Below are positions 44,536 to 55,491 of a DNA stretch of 64,000 nucleotides, one piece after another. The notes under the pieces were generated by a model. That model did no database searches, was not told the DNA's origin, and was given only the letters and a program-made list of their open reading frames with translations. Source of the stretch: Advenella alkanexedens (lineage in GTDB: Bacteria > Pseudomonadota > Gammaproteobacteria > Burkholderiales > Burkholderiaceae_B); assembly GCF_019132845.1 (NCBI RefSeq), contig NZ_JAHSPR010000003.1:186001-250000 (forward strand), read 5' to 3'. The first letter of the stretch is position 1; the number at the start of each line of letters is the position of its first letter. Both the position numbers and the translations under genes were made by a program.

Positions 44536-45765
44536 TTATGGCAATGTCAGTACTCCCTTACTGTGCAAATCAGCGAGTTCTTCATCGCTTAGTGCAAGCA
44601 GCCGGGTAAGAACTTCACGTGTTCCTTCACCCAATTGTGGTGGTGCATGACGGACGGGAAGGCGTTGTCCGTTCAAGCGGTAAGGAGGAGCAAAAACATG
44701 AGTGCTGCCGGCATCCGGATGAGGCATTTTCTCAATCAGGCCACCCTGTCTGGATCGTTCACTGGTTAGTGCTTCATACAAACCGGCCACTTCGCCGCAT
44801 GGAATACCACAGTCGGTCATGCGGTCCAGTAACTGTTTACGCGGGTATTTCTTGATGGCTTCAACCAAAAGCGGTTGCAGCTCCTCTCTGTACTTGGCCC
44901 GTTCCACATTGGAAATAAAGCGGGGGTCTTCAGCCAGTGCCGGGCATTCAATAACCTGGTTACAGAATTTGAAAAATTGTGCATTGTTACCGACCGCAAT
45001 GATCAAGGGACCGTCAGCGGCTTCAAACATGCCATAAGGCATGATGGAGGGGTGCTCATTACCATAGCGTGGCGGATCTTTCTCCATCAACAGGGCATCC
45101 AATCCGTAATAACCGGTAACCATGATGCCGCAATCATATAAAGCAAGTTCAATAAGCCGGCCCAGGCCGGTTTTGCCACGCTTATACAGGGCGGCTAACA
45201 CGGCCTGGGCCGCGTACATGCCAGTCATCATGTCCACAACCGCCACCCCGAACTTGAGTGGAGGCTGGGTGGCTTCTCCGTTCAGGGCCATTAAACCGCT
45301 CTCTCCCTGGATCACAAGATCGTAGCCGGGTCTTTTTGCCTCTGGACCGCGGGTATCATAACCGGCAATGGCGCAATAAATCAGGTCGGGTTTAATGGCT
45401 TTAAGCTGTTCATAGCCAAGTCCCAGTTTTTCAGCGCCACCTGTTTTAAAGTTATGAATGACAACATCAAACGAAGGCAGCAGCTTGTAAATAAGTTGTA
45501 TTCCTTCCTGGCTTTGCAGGTCTATGGTGATTGAACGCTTGTTGCGGTTCATGCTGTTGTAATAGGTCGTTTCGGTTTTACCAATACGCATCCCCCAATC
45601 GCGTGTATCATCGCCACGGGCTGGATGTTCCACCTTGACTACTTCGGCGCCAAAATCGGCCAGTACCTGACCGCAAAGTGGCCCTGCAAAAACCCGGGAA
45701 AGGTCCAGTACGCGTATATCATCCAGTGGAAAATCTATATTTGCCGAAAGATTTGAGGTTACCAC
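44536..45765 (-). CDS. Family III CoA-transferase (CaiB/BaiF), second locus
   Basis: A 409-residue CoA-transferase. The start is GTG at 45765 with GGAG in front. N-terminal R-V-L-D-L-S-R-V-F-A-G-P-L-C-G-Q and A-D-F-G-A-E-V-V-K-V-E-H-P are diagnostic, and the catalytic Asp should be that in V-V-D-M-M-T-G near residue 180. It is not closely similar to the copy at 23.2 kb. With the divergent acyl-CoA synthetase at 46.6 kb and the PAS-LuxR regulator it forms a second acid-activation locus. Confidence 0.88.
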   Translation of the reverse strand: MVTSNLSANIDFPLDDIRVLDLSRVFAGPLCGQVLADFGAEVVKVEHPARGDDTRDWGMRIGKTETTYYNSMNRNKRSITIDLQSQEGIQLIYKLLPSFDVVIHNFKTGGAEKLGLGYEQLKAIKPDLIYCAIAGYDTRGPEAKRPGYDLVIQGESGLMALNGEATQPPLKFGVAVVDMMTGMYAAQAVLAALYKRGKTGLGRLIELALYDCGIMVTGYYGLDALLMEKDPPRYGNEHPSIMPYGMFEAADGPLIIAVGNNAQFFKFCNQVIECPALAEDPRFISNVERAKYREELQPLLVEAIKKYPRKQLLDRMTDCGIPCGEVAGLYEALTSERSRQGGLIEKMPHPDAGSTHVFAPPYRLNGQRLPVRHAPPQLGEGTREVLTRLLALSDEELADLHSKGVLTLP

Positions 45766-45841
45766 TCTTATTCTCCATCTAAAATCTGAATTTAAAAATT
45801 ATCAGGGACCAGTTCTTATTGGCCTGAAGCCAGTTTTGCAT

Positions 45842-46414
45842 TTAACCGATCAGCTTTGCAACAAGTTCATTCGAAGAAGTCACTTTAAATTTGCGCATAA
45901 GTCTTGCCCGATGGGCATCAACGGTACGGTAACCAATACCAAGCAGCTTGCCAATTTCCTTGCTGCTTTTTCCTGCCACAAGAAACTGGGCTATTTCACG
46001 TTCACGGGCTGTCAATTCAGTCGTAATCTGCCTTTTTTCTGAAATATCCTCAAACACCCATACTGCTGCAGAAAACGGATCGTTCCTGTTAATGGCCTGC
46101 CCGCTTACATGACACCAGAATAACTGTCCGTTATTGCGTTTCATGATGCGATCATCGGAATAACGCCCTTCACTTCGCATAACCATCAGAGCACGGTCAC
46201 CGATATGCTCAAATTCGGTGGCAGAGGGATACAAAGTGATCAGAGATTTTCCTTTCAGTGCTTCGGATGCATAACCGAACATGTTGGAAAATGCCCGGTT
46301 GCATGACTGCACATAGCGATTGCGGGATACCAGCAAACCAACCGGCGCCATATCAAAAGCCAGTAACAAATCATCCTGGGTAGCGGGAGATAAAAGGGGT
46401 TTTGTCTCCATCAT
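45842..46414 (-). CDS. PAS-LuxR transcriptional regulator
   Basis: A 190-residue protein with an N-terminal PAS domain (about residues 15-120; V-G-L-L-V-S-R-N-R-Y-V, F-G-Y, then H-V-S-G-Q-A-I near residue 100) and a C-terminal LuxR/FixJ helix-turn-helix: L-T-A-R-E-R-E-I-A-Q-F-L, then S-S-K-E-I-G-K-L-L-G-I-G-Y-R-T-V-D-A-H-R. The AAAGGA site precedes two ATG codons (46414 and 46411). It is divergent from the synthetase operon and likely controls it. No histidine kinase partner or receiver domain is present, so it may sense a ligand directly. Confidence 0.85.
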   Translation of the reverse strand: MMETKPLLSPATQDDLLLAFDMAPVGLLVSRNRYVQSCNRAFSNMFGYASEALKGKSLITLYPSATEFEHIGDRALMVMRSEGRYSDDRIMKRNNGQLFWCHVSGQAINRNDPFSAAVWVFEDISEKRQITTELTAREREIAQFLVAGKSSKEIGKLLGIGYRTVDAHRARLMRKFKVTSSNELVAKLIG

Positions 46415-46528
46415 TAAGCATCCTTTATCGGGTAAACCCTTGCGTAATCAAGCAACTATCAGTATGAGTAAGTATCGGGCATTATAACCATAACCTGATA
46501 AAGATAAAAAAGCATAAGGAGGCATAAC

Positions 46529-46621
46529 GTGACTGTATCTATCGTGGGCTGGTCCCATCTCCCATTTGGCCGTCTTGACAATCTCGGCCTTGAAAAACTT
46601 ATTCTGGAGCGGGTACGATGA
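46529..46621 (+). pseudogene. 30-codon ORF resembling a thiolase N-terminus, coupled to the acyl-CoA synthetase
   Basis: A perfect AAGGAGG (46516-46522) is followed 6 bases later by GTG and 30 sense codons. The product T-V-S-I-V-G-W-S-H-L-P-F-G-R-L, then L-E-K-L-I, looks like the first 30 residues of a thiolase/acetyl-CoA acetyltransferase. It then ends in TGA, overlapping the next start as ATGA (46618-46621). A whole thiolase has about 390 residues, so this is a remnant whose initiation signals survive. It may now act only to bring ribosomes to the synthetase gene. Confidence 0.7.
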
Positions 46622-48144
46622 ATCTTGCACTGTATCTTCAACGCACGGCCACAGCCAATCCCAATGCGCCAGCAGTTTACTCGGGCACACAGTTGCAATT
46701 GAATTATGGTGAACTGTTGCAAAGAACCACTGCTCTGGCCGGTTATTTGAAGCATGCGTTTGGTGTGAAACCCGGAGACAGGGTTGCCATTTATGCCGCC
46801 AACTGCGTTGAGTATCTTGAAATCCTGCATGCTATTTTATGGATCGGTGCGGTATCCGTGCCTGTCAATTATAAGCTTCACAACAAAGAGCTGGACTATG
46901 TACTGGCTGATTGTGAAGCGCGGGTATTAATCGTGTCGCAAGCCTTGTCTGCCTGCACTGACAATCTGGCAAACCCGCCGGCACATATTCTGATTCCGGG
47001 CAGCCCTGAATACGGACAAGCCCTGCAACATGCCGGTGCCCCCATGTATGATTGCGGGCCTGACGAGCTGGCCTCCCTGTTCTACACCTCGGGCACAACC
47101 GGTCGCCCCAAAGGCGTTATGCAAAGCCATGGCAACCTGCAGGCCATGACCGTCTCCTATCTGACCGATGTGGATACCTCAGACCCTGCCGATGTCATGG
47201 TTTATGCCGCACCCATGTCCCATGGTGCCGGTTTGTACAACTATGTTCATATGCTTAGCGGTGCCCGCCATTTGGTACCGTTATCCGGTGGTTTTGAACC
47301 GGCAGAGCTGGCAGAACTGGCTGCATCAATGGGACGGCTGACATTCTTTGCCGCGCCCACCATGGTCAAGCGCTTGCTGGATTATGTGATTGACAGCGGT
47401 GCTGATGTTTCGGGTTTCAAAACCATTGTGTATGGTGGTGGCCCCATGTATGTTGAAGACATCCAGCAAGCCTTACCGGTTTTTGGTCCACGTTTTGTAC
47501 AGATTTACGGACAGGGGGAATGTCCCATGGCCATCACGGCACTGGCCCGTCATCACCTGGCAGATGCGACACATCCCAACTGGAAAGAACGCATTGCTTC
47601 AGTGGGTCTGCCACAATCCATGGTGGACGTCCGGGTCATCAATGCTAAGGGCGCGCCCTTGGATGCAGGAGAAATTGGTGAAGTGGCCGTACGGGGAGCA
47701 CCAGTCATGCAGGGTTACTGGCGTAATGAAGCGGCCACACAGAAAACACTGCGCGATGGTTGGTTACTGACCGGTGATACCGGTTTTCTGGACAGAAACG
47801 GTTTCCTTACCCTGCACGACCGCTCCAAAGACCTGATTATTTCTGGTGGTTCCAATATTTACCCTCGTGAAGTGGAAGAGGTGTTGCTAACGCATGCGAA
47901 TGTATCAGAGGTTGCGGTCGTGGGCCAATTAGATGCCGAATGGGGGGAAGTGCCTGTGGCTTTTGTGGTGACACGCAAAGGCTGCACCGTTGAAGAAAGC
48001 GAGCTGGACCGGTTGTGCCTGGATAATCTGGCTCGTTTTAAACGGCCCAAACATTATCATATAATTTCTGCCTTGCCCAAAAACAGTTATGGCAAGGTTT
48101 TAAAGACTGAGCTGCGGCAACGGCTTTCGACCATAAATATTTAA
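46618..48144 (+). CDS. Acyl-CoA synthetase (AMP-forming)
   Basis: A 508-residue adenylating enzyme that joins an acid to CoA. Motifs: Y-T-S-G-T-T-G-R-P-K-G-V near residue 157, G-W-L-L-T-G-D-T-G-F near residue 380, D-R-S-K-D-L-I-I-S-G-G-S-N-I-Y-P near residue 402, and the C-terminal catalytic Lys in K-N-S-Y-G-K-V near residue 490. Substrate (fatty, aromatic or other) not predictable. No ribosome site of its own is evident; translation seems to depend on the overlapping thiolase-like ORF. Confidence 0.9.
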   Translation: MNLALYLQRTATANPNAPAVYSGTQLQLNYGELLQRTTALAGYLKHAFGVKPGDRVAIYAANCVEYLEILHAILWIGAVSVPVNYKLHNKELDYVLADCEARVLIVSQALSACTDNLANPPAHILIPGSPEYGQALQHAGAPMYDCGPDELASLFYTSGTTGRPKGVMQSHGNLQAMTVSYLTDVDTSDPADVMVYAAPMSHGAGLYNYVHMLSGARHLVPLSGGFEPAELAELAASMGRLTFFAAPTMVKRLLDYVIDSGADVSGFKTIVYGGGPMYVEDIQQALPVFGPRFVQIYGQGECPMAITALARHHLADATHPNWKERIASVGLPQSMVDVRVINAKGAPLDAGEIGEVAVRGAPVMQGYWRNEAATQKTLRDGWLLTGDTGFLDRNGFLTLHDRSKDLIISGGSNIYPREVEEVLLTHANVSEVAVVGQLDAEWGEVPVAFVVTRKGCTVEESELDRLCLDNLARFKRPKHYHIISALPKNSYGKVLKTELRQRLSTINI

Positions 48145-48228
48145 AAATACAGATTATATTGCGCATATTAATTTTACAAATTTTAGTGCGTAATATAAAT
48201 ATACTTTCCGAAAATCAATCGCAAGATA

Positions 48229-48891
48229 TCAACGTAATATTTTTGCCCTAACTTCTTCGGGAAGCGAAAAAGAAGCGACCTGTTCATTTGTTAACCCAAT
48301 TGTCTGCGGGTGCGGCAAAGACACTATTGATGTGTCACCAAAAGTCTGGAGAAGCATCTTGAAAGTGCTGCCATTACTACCTGGTTTAGAACGTACAATT
48401 TGGGCATTACCAGGCCTTGGCCCAAGAATTGTCTCAACACGCTTACGTAACCGGATATCGTTCAATGCTTCAATTAATTGACTACCTACAAAAATAATCA
48501 CCGATGGGCGCCGCTGTTCGATGAGCTCCAAAATACCGTCAGCATCGTTAACCAAGGTTTCAAAATTGATTTTTTCGTGGCTATCAACACTTCGTGTCTG
48601 TGTGTCCGACCAGTTGGTTTGCCAAAAAGCGCGCTCACGAGGGCCTTCTTTACCAGGCTGCGTTTCCAGCTGAATTCCCCAACCGGACAACCAATTCAAT
48701 ACACGAGTGCGAAAGCGGGTGTTATTGATCGTTTCATCAGAAAAAAAAGATAAGGGCTCTGGCGCTTTTGTTTTACCTTGCGCATCCAAAGCCTCTTCTT
48801 CAGCCGAATACCCAAAATTAATGCCACAAACCATAATACCGCCGCTAAGATTCTCAGGGTAGTCCTTGGTAATTACGTGATGGGAAGCCAT
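48229..48891 (-). CDS. Protein of unknown function, possible uracil-DNA-glycosylase-like fold
   Basis: A 220-residue soluble protein with AAGGAG before its ATG. I do not recognise it with certainty. Visible features: I-M-V-C-G-I-N-F-G-Y near residue 19, F-W-Q-T-N-W near residue 88, S-V-I-I-F-V-G-S-Q-L near residue 128 and V-S-L-P-H-P-Q-T near residue 187. A glycine loop early and an H-P motif late recall the two active-site motifs of the UDG superfamily, but the spacing is not decisive. It lies between a catabolic locus and gyrB and has no operon partner. Confidence 0.6.
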   Translation of the reverse strand: MASHHVITKDYPENLSGGIMVCGINFGYSAEEEALDAQGKTKAPEPLSFFSDETINNTRFRTRVLNWLSGWGIQLETQPGKEGPRERAFWQTNWSDTQTRSVDSHEKINFETLVNDADGILELIEQRRPSVIIFVGSQLIEALNDIRLRKRVETILGPRPGNAQIVRSKPGSNGSTFKMLLQTFGDTSIVSLPHPQTIGLTNEQVASFSLPEEVRAKILR

Positions 48892-49024
48892 ATTTCACTC
48901 CTTTTTGCTGGATTAATTTGTTAGGTTAAACCATATGACTATCAGTAGTCATTATTTTTAATAAAGCAATGTCAAATATTGACGATTCAAGACCGTTGAT
49001 TAACGGTCGACCCACGTATTCATA

Positions 49025-49053
49025 TAAAAAACGGCTACCTTTTCAGGCAGCCG
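49025..49053 (-). terminator. Intrinsic terminator after gyrB
   Basis: CGGCTACC (49032-49039) and GGCAGCCG (49046-49053) pair with one wobble position; on the minus strand the stem is followed by TTTTTTAT. It ends the dnaA-dnaN-gyrB unit. Confidence 0.8.
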
Positions 49054-49125
49054 CTTAATGTCCCAAAACCTCGTTAGCCAACTTATTTATAAAACCTGGC
49101 CAACTATTCCCGAAACTAACAAATA

Positions 49126-51591
<2,466 letters not shown>

Positions 51592-51667
51592 TTAAAAATC
51601 TTGATCGACTGCTGGGAACAGGAAAATATCCGGCCATGACAAGGCCGGAACTTTGATAATGGCCTGA

Positions 51668-52777
51668 TTAAATGCGCATTGGCATAACAACGTATTTGAA
51701 CTCTGTTTCCTCGGGCAGGCTGATAAGTGCGGATGCATTGACATCCGGCTTGACAGACCAGGTGATTTCTTCGGTTTTTGCCATGGCCAGGACATCCAGC
51801 AAATAGCTCACGTTGAAACCAACATCAATGGGTTCAAATTCATAATTTACTTCAATTTCTTCCCTTGCCTCTTCCTGCTCGGCATTGGAGGATGAGATTT
51901 GCAGCAGATTGTTTTCAAGATGCAGCTTGACACCCTTGAGCTTGTCAGTCGTTAGAATGGCTGCACGTTGCAGACTGCTTTGCAAGGCTTCACGATTGAT
52001 ATTGAAACTACGGGTATAGTCGGTTGGAATGACCCGTTTGAAATCGGGAAATTTACCCTCCACCAGCTTGGAAATGAGTTCCACATCACCAAAAGTGAAA
52101 CGGATCTGGCCAGCCGCCAGGTCTATGGTAACGGGCTCATCGCTTTCATCCAGCAGACGCTGCATTTCAAGAACGGTTTTACGTGGGACAATAACCTCGT
52201 GACGCTCGCCAATGCTTTCAACCGCTTCGGCCGCATGGGCCAGGCGGTGACCATCGGTGGCGACGGTGCGAACCATACCCTCCTCAAACACCATGAGCAT
52301 GCCATTCAGATAATAGCGGATGTCCTGCTGGGCCATGGCAAAGTGCACCATATTAAACAGCTTGCGCAAGGTTCTTTGTGGCATGGACAGGCTCAGGTTC
52401 CAGCTTTCGGGCTGTGCAACCGTTGGGTATTCGGCACCGTCCAGTGTTTGCAGGGCAAAGCGGCTTTTGCCGGCATTGACGGTCATTTTTCCATCGTTCA
52501 GGCCCAGCTTGACTTCTCCGGTGTTGGGCAGAGCCCGCAAGATATCCAGCAATTTACGTGCGGCAACCGTCGTGGATTCCACATCATCACCTACGCCAAA
52601 GTCGGCATGTGTAGTGATTTGGACCTCAAGATCGGTTGCAATGAATGCAACACGGTTACCTTCTTTTCGCAACAGGATATTTGCCAGAATGGGCATGGTA
52701 TGCCTGCGTTCAACAATACCGGCCACTGTCGACAGCGGCTTGAGTACAGCATCTCGGGTAGCTTGTAGCAATTGCAT
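51668..52777 (-). CDS. dnaN: DNA polymerase III beta subunit (sliding clamp)
   Basis: A 369-residue clamp protein with three repeated domains, starting M-Q-L-L-Q-A-T-R-D-A and ending Y-V-V-M-P-M-R-I, the usual clamp C-terminus that contacts partners. T-V-A-T-D-G-H-R-L-A near residue 170 is the classic family phrase. It starts two bases after the dnaA stop, with AAAGGA inside the end of dnaA, so translation is probably coupled. Confidence 0.98.
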   Translation of the reverse strand: MQLLQATRDAVLKPLSTVAGIVERRHTMPILANILLRKEGNRVAFIATDLEVQITTHADFGVGDDVESTTVAARKLLDILRALPNTGEVKLGLNDGKMTVNAGKSRFALQTLDGAEYPTVAQPESWNLSLSMPQRTLRKLFNMVHFAMAQQDIRYYLNGMLMVFEEGMVRTVATDGHRLAHAAEAVESIGERHEVIVPRKTVLEMQRLLDESDEPVTIDLAAGQIRFTFGDVELISKLVEGKFPDFKRVIPTDYTRSFNINREALQSSLQRAAILTTDKLKGVKLHLENNLLQISSSNAEQEEAREEIEVNYEFEPIDVGFNVSYLLDVLAMAKTEEITWSVKPDVNASALISLPEETEFKYVVMPMRI

Positions 52778-52779
52778 GA

Positions 52780-54258
52780 TTATCCTTTTAAGGTTTGTTC
52801 TAACACGTGTAATTGGTGATTCAACTCTGCATTTTTCACACGTGCTTCGGTTATTTTACGTACGGCATGCAAAACAGTTGTGTGATCCCGTCCACCAAAC
52901 AGATCGCCAATTTCAGGCAGGCTTTTCTGGGTCAGCTCTTTGGCCAGATACATGGCAATTTGCCTTGGCATTGCGATATTGGCAGGACGCCGTTTTGAAT
53001 ACATTTCCTGAACTTTGATTTTATAAAAATCCGCCACGGTTTTCTGGATATTCTCAACCGTAATCTGACCATTGGAGACAGATAAAAGATCTTTAAGCGC
53101 TTCCTTGCAAACTTCAACCGTAAAGGTTTTCAGCCCATGAAAACCGGCATAGGCAGACACTTTACTGAGTGCTCCTTCCAGTTCACGAACGTTGCTGCGC
53201 AAATGCTTGGCAATAAAGAACGCGGCTTCCTCTTTCAGGATAATGCCCGGCTTTTCTTCGGCCTTGCGAAGTAAAATGGCCACCCGCATTTCCAGCTCGG
53301 GGGGTTCGATATGAACGGTTAAGCCCGAATCAAAACGCGATGTCAGGCGGTTGCTGATATCCTGTAATTCACGCGGATAGGTATCGGATGTGATGATAAT
53401 TTGCTTGTTTTGCGCCACCATGGTTTCGTACAGGTAGAAAAACTCTTCCTGGGTACGGTCTTTCTTGCGGAAAAACTGGATATCGTCAATCAGCAACAGG
53501 TCGAGCGAATGGTAATAGCGCTTGAACTCATCAAAGGTACTGGTGCGGAATGACTTGACCAGATCCGAGTAATATTGATCGGCGTGGATATACCTTACCC
53601 GGTTGACCTTGCCCGCCTTGATCAGGGCATTGCCAATGGCATGCATCAGGTGGGTTTTACCCAAACCTGTACTGCCGTAAATAAAAAACGGGTTATAGGC
53701 TGAGACGCCCGGTTTATCGACAATTTGTGCCGACGCGGCATTGGCCAGCTGGTTCGAGCGGCCCACCACCAAACTTTCGAAAGTCAGGTTGGGGTTGATA
53801 TGCGAACGCTTGTAAATGAAGTCTTCGGTTTCAGTATTGCCAAATGAAGCCGGGGTCGGCGTATTGGGCGAAGCGGACTCTATAATGACTTCGGGGCTTG
53901 TACCAAACGGTTGGGTACCCGTAACGGGCGCTGCCGGGACTGGTGTAGCCGGTGCGGGTGCCAGTGTTACCGCAGGTGCTGCGGCAGACATGACAGGTGG
54001 CACCTGGTTGGCACGCACCAGCTGGAACATGACCCTGACATCAGGGCGGTTGAACCACTGGGATGCCAATTCCTGAATTCGCGCCGTGTAATTGGTTTTG
54101 GCCCAGTTCTGCTTGATTGGCGTAGGCGCAGAAATACGCAGCTCTCCCAGTTCTTCATCAAAACCAAGAGGAGCCAGCGGAAGCACCCACGCTTTCATTT
54201 GCTCGGGAGGAAGTTCCTGCGCCAATGCCTGGATACAGGATTGCCAAAACTCTTTCAT
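52780..54258 (-). CDS. dnaA: Chromosomal replication initiator protein DnaA
   Basis: A 492-residue AAA+ initiator. Domain I (about 1-80) starts M-K-E-F-W-Q-S-C. Domain II is a long Ala/Pro/Val/Thr-rich linker (about 90-160). Walker A is G-S-T-G-L-G-K-T-H near residue 195, Walker B is L-L-L-I-D-D-I-Q near residue 255, and domain IV has the DnaA-box signature [11 protein letters not shown] near residue 455. It heads the dnaA-dnaN-gyrB unit and faces rpmH. A DnaA box about 50 bases upstream suggests autoregulation. Confidence 0.98.
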   Translation of the reverse strand: MKEFWQSCIQALAQELPPEQMKAWVLPLAPLGFDEELGELRISAPTPIKQNWAKTNYTARIQELASQWFNRPDVRVMFQLVRANQVPPVMSAAAPAVTLAPAPATPVPAAPVTGTQPFGTSPEVIIESASPNTPTPASFGNTETEDFIYKRSHINPNLTFESLVVGRSNQLANAASAQIVDKPGVSAYNPFFIYGSTGLGKTHLMHAIGNALIKAGKVNRVRYIHADQYYSDLVKSFRTSTFDEFKRYYHSLDLLLIDDIQFFRKKDRTQEEFFYLYETMVAQNKQIIITSDTYPRELQDISNRLTSRFDSGLTVHIEPPELEMRVAILLRKAEEKPGIILKEEAAFFIAKHLRSNVRELEGALSKVSAYAGFHGLKTFTVEVCKEALKDLLSVSNGQITVENIQKTVADFYKIKVQEMYSKRRPANIAMPRQIAMYLAKELTQKSLPEIGDLFGGRDHTTVLHAVRKITEARVKNAELNHQLHVLEQTLKG

Positions 54259-54554
54259 ATACGATCTACGATAAAAACATTCTATTTTACCCTGACAAGC
54301 AAAAAGTTATCCACAACTTGATTAATTCACGGGAAATTTTCCACAAAGTGCATTCTTTTCAGAAAAAGAACAGATTTTATGTTTTAATTACGGGAATTCA
54401 GCCTAAATCATTGACTAATCACCAATTATTTGATGAAATAAAAGGCTTTACAAAATTCTTTACACCGTTTGGGTCATTTTTGGGTATCTTTGATAGTTTC
54501 AAATACTGAAAAGGGTCCTGAACAAGCTCTTAGCTCTTTATATTTGGAATTTCC
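54259..54554. promoter_or_regulatory. dnaA-rpmH divergent promoter region with one perfect DnaA box
   Basis: TTATCCACA at 54307-54315 is a perfect DnaA box and TTTTCCACA at 54337-54345 differs by one base. The remainder is A/T-rich and must hold the rpmH promoter; TTGACT at 54411 is a possible -35 box. With only one or two boxes this region fits dnaA autoregulation better than a full oriC. Confidence 0.6.
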
Positions 54555-54689
54555 ATGAAACGTACATACCAACCATCAGTCACACGCCGTAAACGCACAC
54601 ACGGCTTTCGCGTTCGCATGAAAACACGTGGCGGCCGCGCAGTTATTAACGCACGTCGTGCAAAAGGCCGCAAGCGTTTAGCTGTTTAA
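54555..54689 (+). CDS. rpmH: 50S ribosomal protein L34
   Basis: A 44-residue, highly basic protein of the large ribosomal subunit. It begins M-K-R-T-Y-Q-P-S and contains [13 protein letters not shown] and K-G-R-K-R-L-A-V, the universal L34 pattern. It lies in the conserved order rpmH-rnpA-yidD-yidC, divergent from dnaA. Confidence 0.98.
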   Translation: MKRTYQPSVTRRKRTHGFRVRMKTRGGRAVINARRAKGRKRLAV

Positions 54690-54724
54690 TCCCAGCTGAT
54701 TACAATTTAATAATCAGGTTGAAC

Positions 54725-54766
54725 AGAAAGTGTGTTTACTCGTTAAACACATGGTTGTATTTTCTG
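54725..54766 (+). promoter_or_regulatory. Hairpin between rpmH and rnpA (possible attenuator)
   Basis: TGTGTTTA (54731-54738) and TAAACACA (54744-54751) form perfect arms, inside a looser outer pairing of CAGAAA with TTTCTG. Partial termination or RNA processing here would keep rnpA expression far below that of rpmH, as in other bacteria. Confidence 0.55.
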
Positions 54767-54785
54767 ATCGTCCCGGTTCCTAAGC

Positions 54786-55157
54786 ATGCCAAGCGCCACC
54801 TATCCCAAAGCGGCGCGACTGCACCGCCCCTTAGAGTTCACCAATGCCCTGAAAGGCAAACGTGTATCTCGAGGGGCTTTGTTTACGCTTAGCAAAGCCA
54901 AACCCGTCTCTCCCCTTCCCGAACCAATCGCCCGATTGGGGCTTGTTATCGCCAAACGGTTTGCCGCCAAAGCCACTACCCGCAATGCCATTAAAAGGGT
55001 TGCCCGTGAATCTTTCAGGCACTGCCGCCATGAGTTACCTGCCTGCGATTACGTTATTCGCCTGCATGGCAAGGTTACTCCCTGTACCCTTACCGAACTC
55101 AAGATAACCATACGGAAAGAAATCGACACTCATTTTGCAAAGGCCAAATCGGCATGA
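54786..55157 (+). CDS. rnpA: Ribonuclease P protein component
   Basis: A 123-residue basic protein that helps the RNase P RNA mature tRNA 5' ends. The RNR motif region appears as [19 protein letters not shown] near residue 57-75, which is diagnostic. The stop overlaps the yidD start by four bases. Confidence 0.95.
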   Translation: MPSATYPKAARLHRPLEFTNALKGKRVSRGALFTLSKAKPVSPLPEPIARLGLVIAKRFAAKATTRNAIKRVARESFRHCRHELPACDYVIRLHGKVTPCTLTELKITIRKEIDTHFAKAKSA

Positions 55158-55420
55158 TCAAGAAAATACTCATAGCACCTATCCGGTTCTACCGATATTT
55201 TTTAAGTCCCTGGATCGGACGTTCCTGCCGTTTCACGCCCACCTGCTCCGAATACATGATTGAAGCCATTGAAACCCACGGTGCCGCCAAAGGGCTGTAT
55301 CTGGGTACGCACCGGATCTGTCGCTGTAACCCATGGTGCCGGGGTGGGCATGATCCTGTTCCTCCTGTTTCTGGCCGCTCCTCGCCTGAGAAGAGTCTTT
55401 TTCCCAAAGATTTGTTTTAA
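55154..55420 (+). CDS. yidD: Membrane protein insertion efficiency factor YidD
   Basis: An 88-residue protein with [23 protein letters not shown] near residue 13-35 and R-I-C-R-C-N-P-W near residue 54, the cysteine-rich family pattern. It assists YidC in inserting proteins into the inner membrane. The C-terminus after G-G-H-D-P-V-P-P is of normal length. Confidence 0.94.
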   Translation: MIKKILIAPIRFYRYFLSPWIGRSCRFTPTCSEYMIEAIETHGAAKGLYLGTHRICRCNPWCRGGHDPVPPVSGRSSPEKSLFPKDLF

Positions 55421-55491
55421 ATTCAGGTGTTATACCCCTAGCTGGGTTAAACTGACGAGCTTTACTAACCGCTTAATAATGATCAGGTTAA

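Noticed and set aside
49032-49053. Resemblance of the gyrB terminator stem to a Neisseriaceae DNA uptake sequence
   Set aside because: Single copy, first base differs, and I noticed no others in the window; most likely coincidence.
51968-52768. Open frame of 266 codons antisense to dnaN
   Set aside because: Shadow of a highly conserved gene; no initiation site.
54259-54554. dnaA-rpmH gap as the chromosomal origin
   Set aside because: Only one perfect and one near-perfect DnaA box; fits autoregulation better. Not excluded without a genome-wide skew plot.
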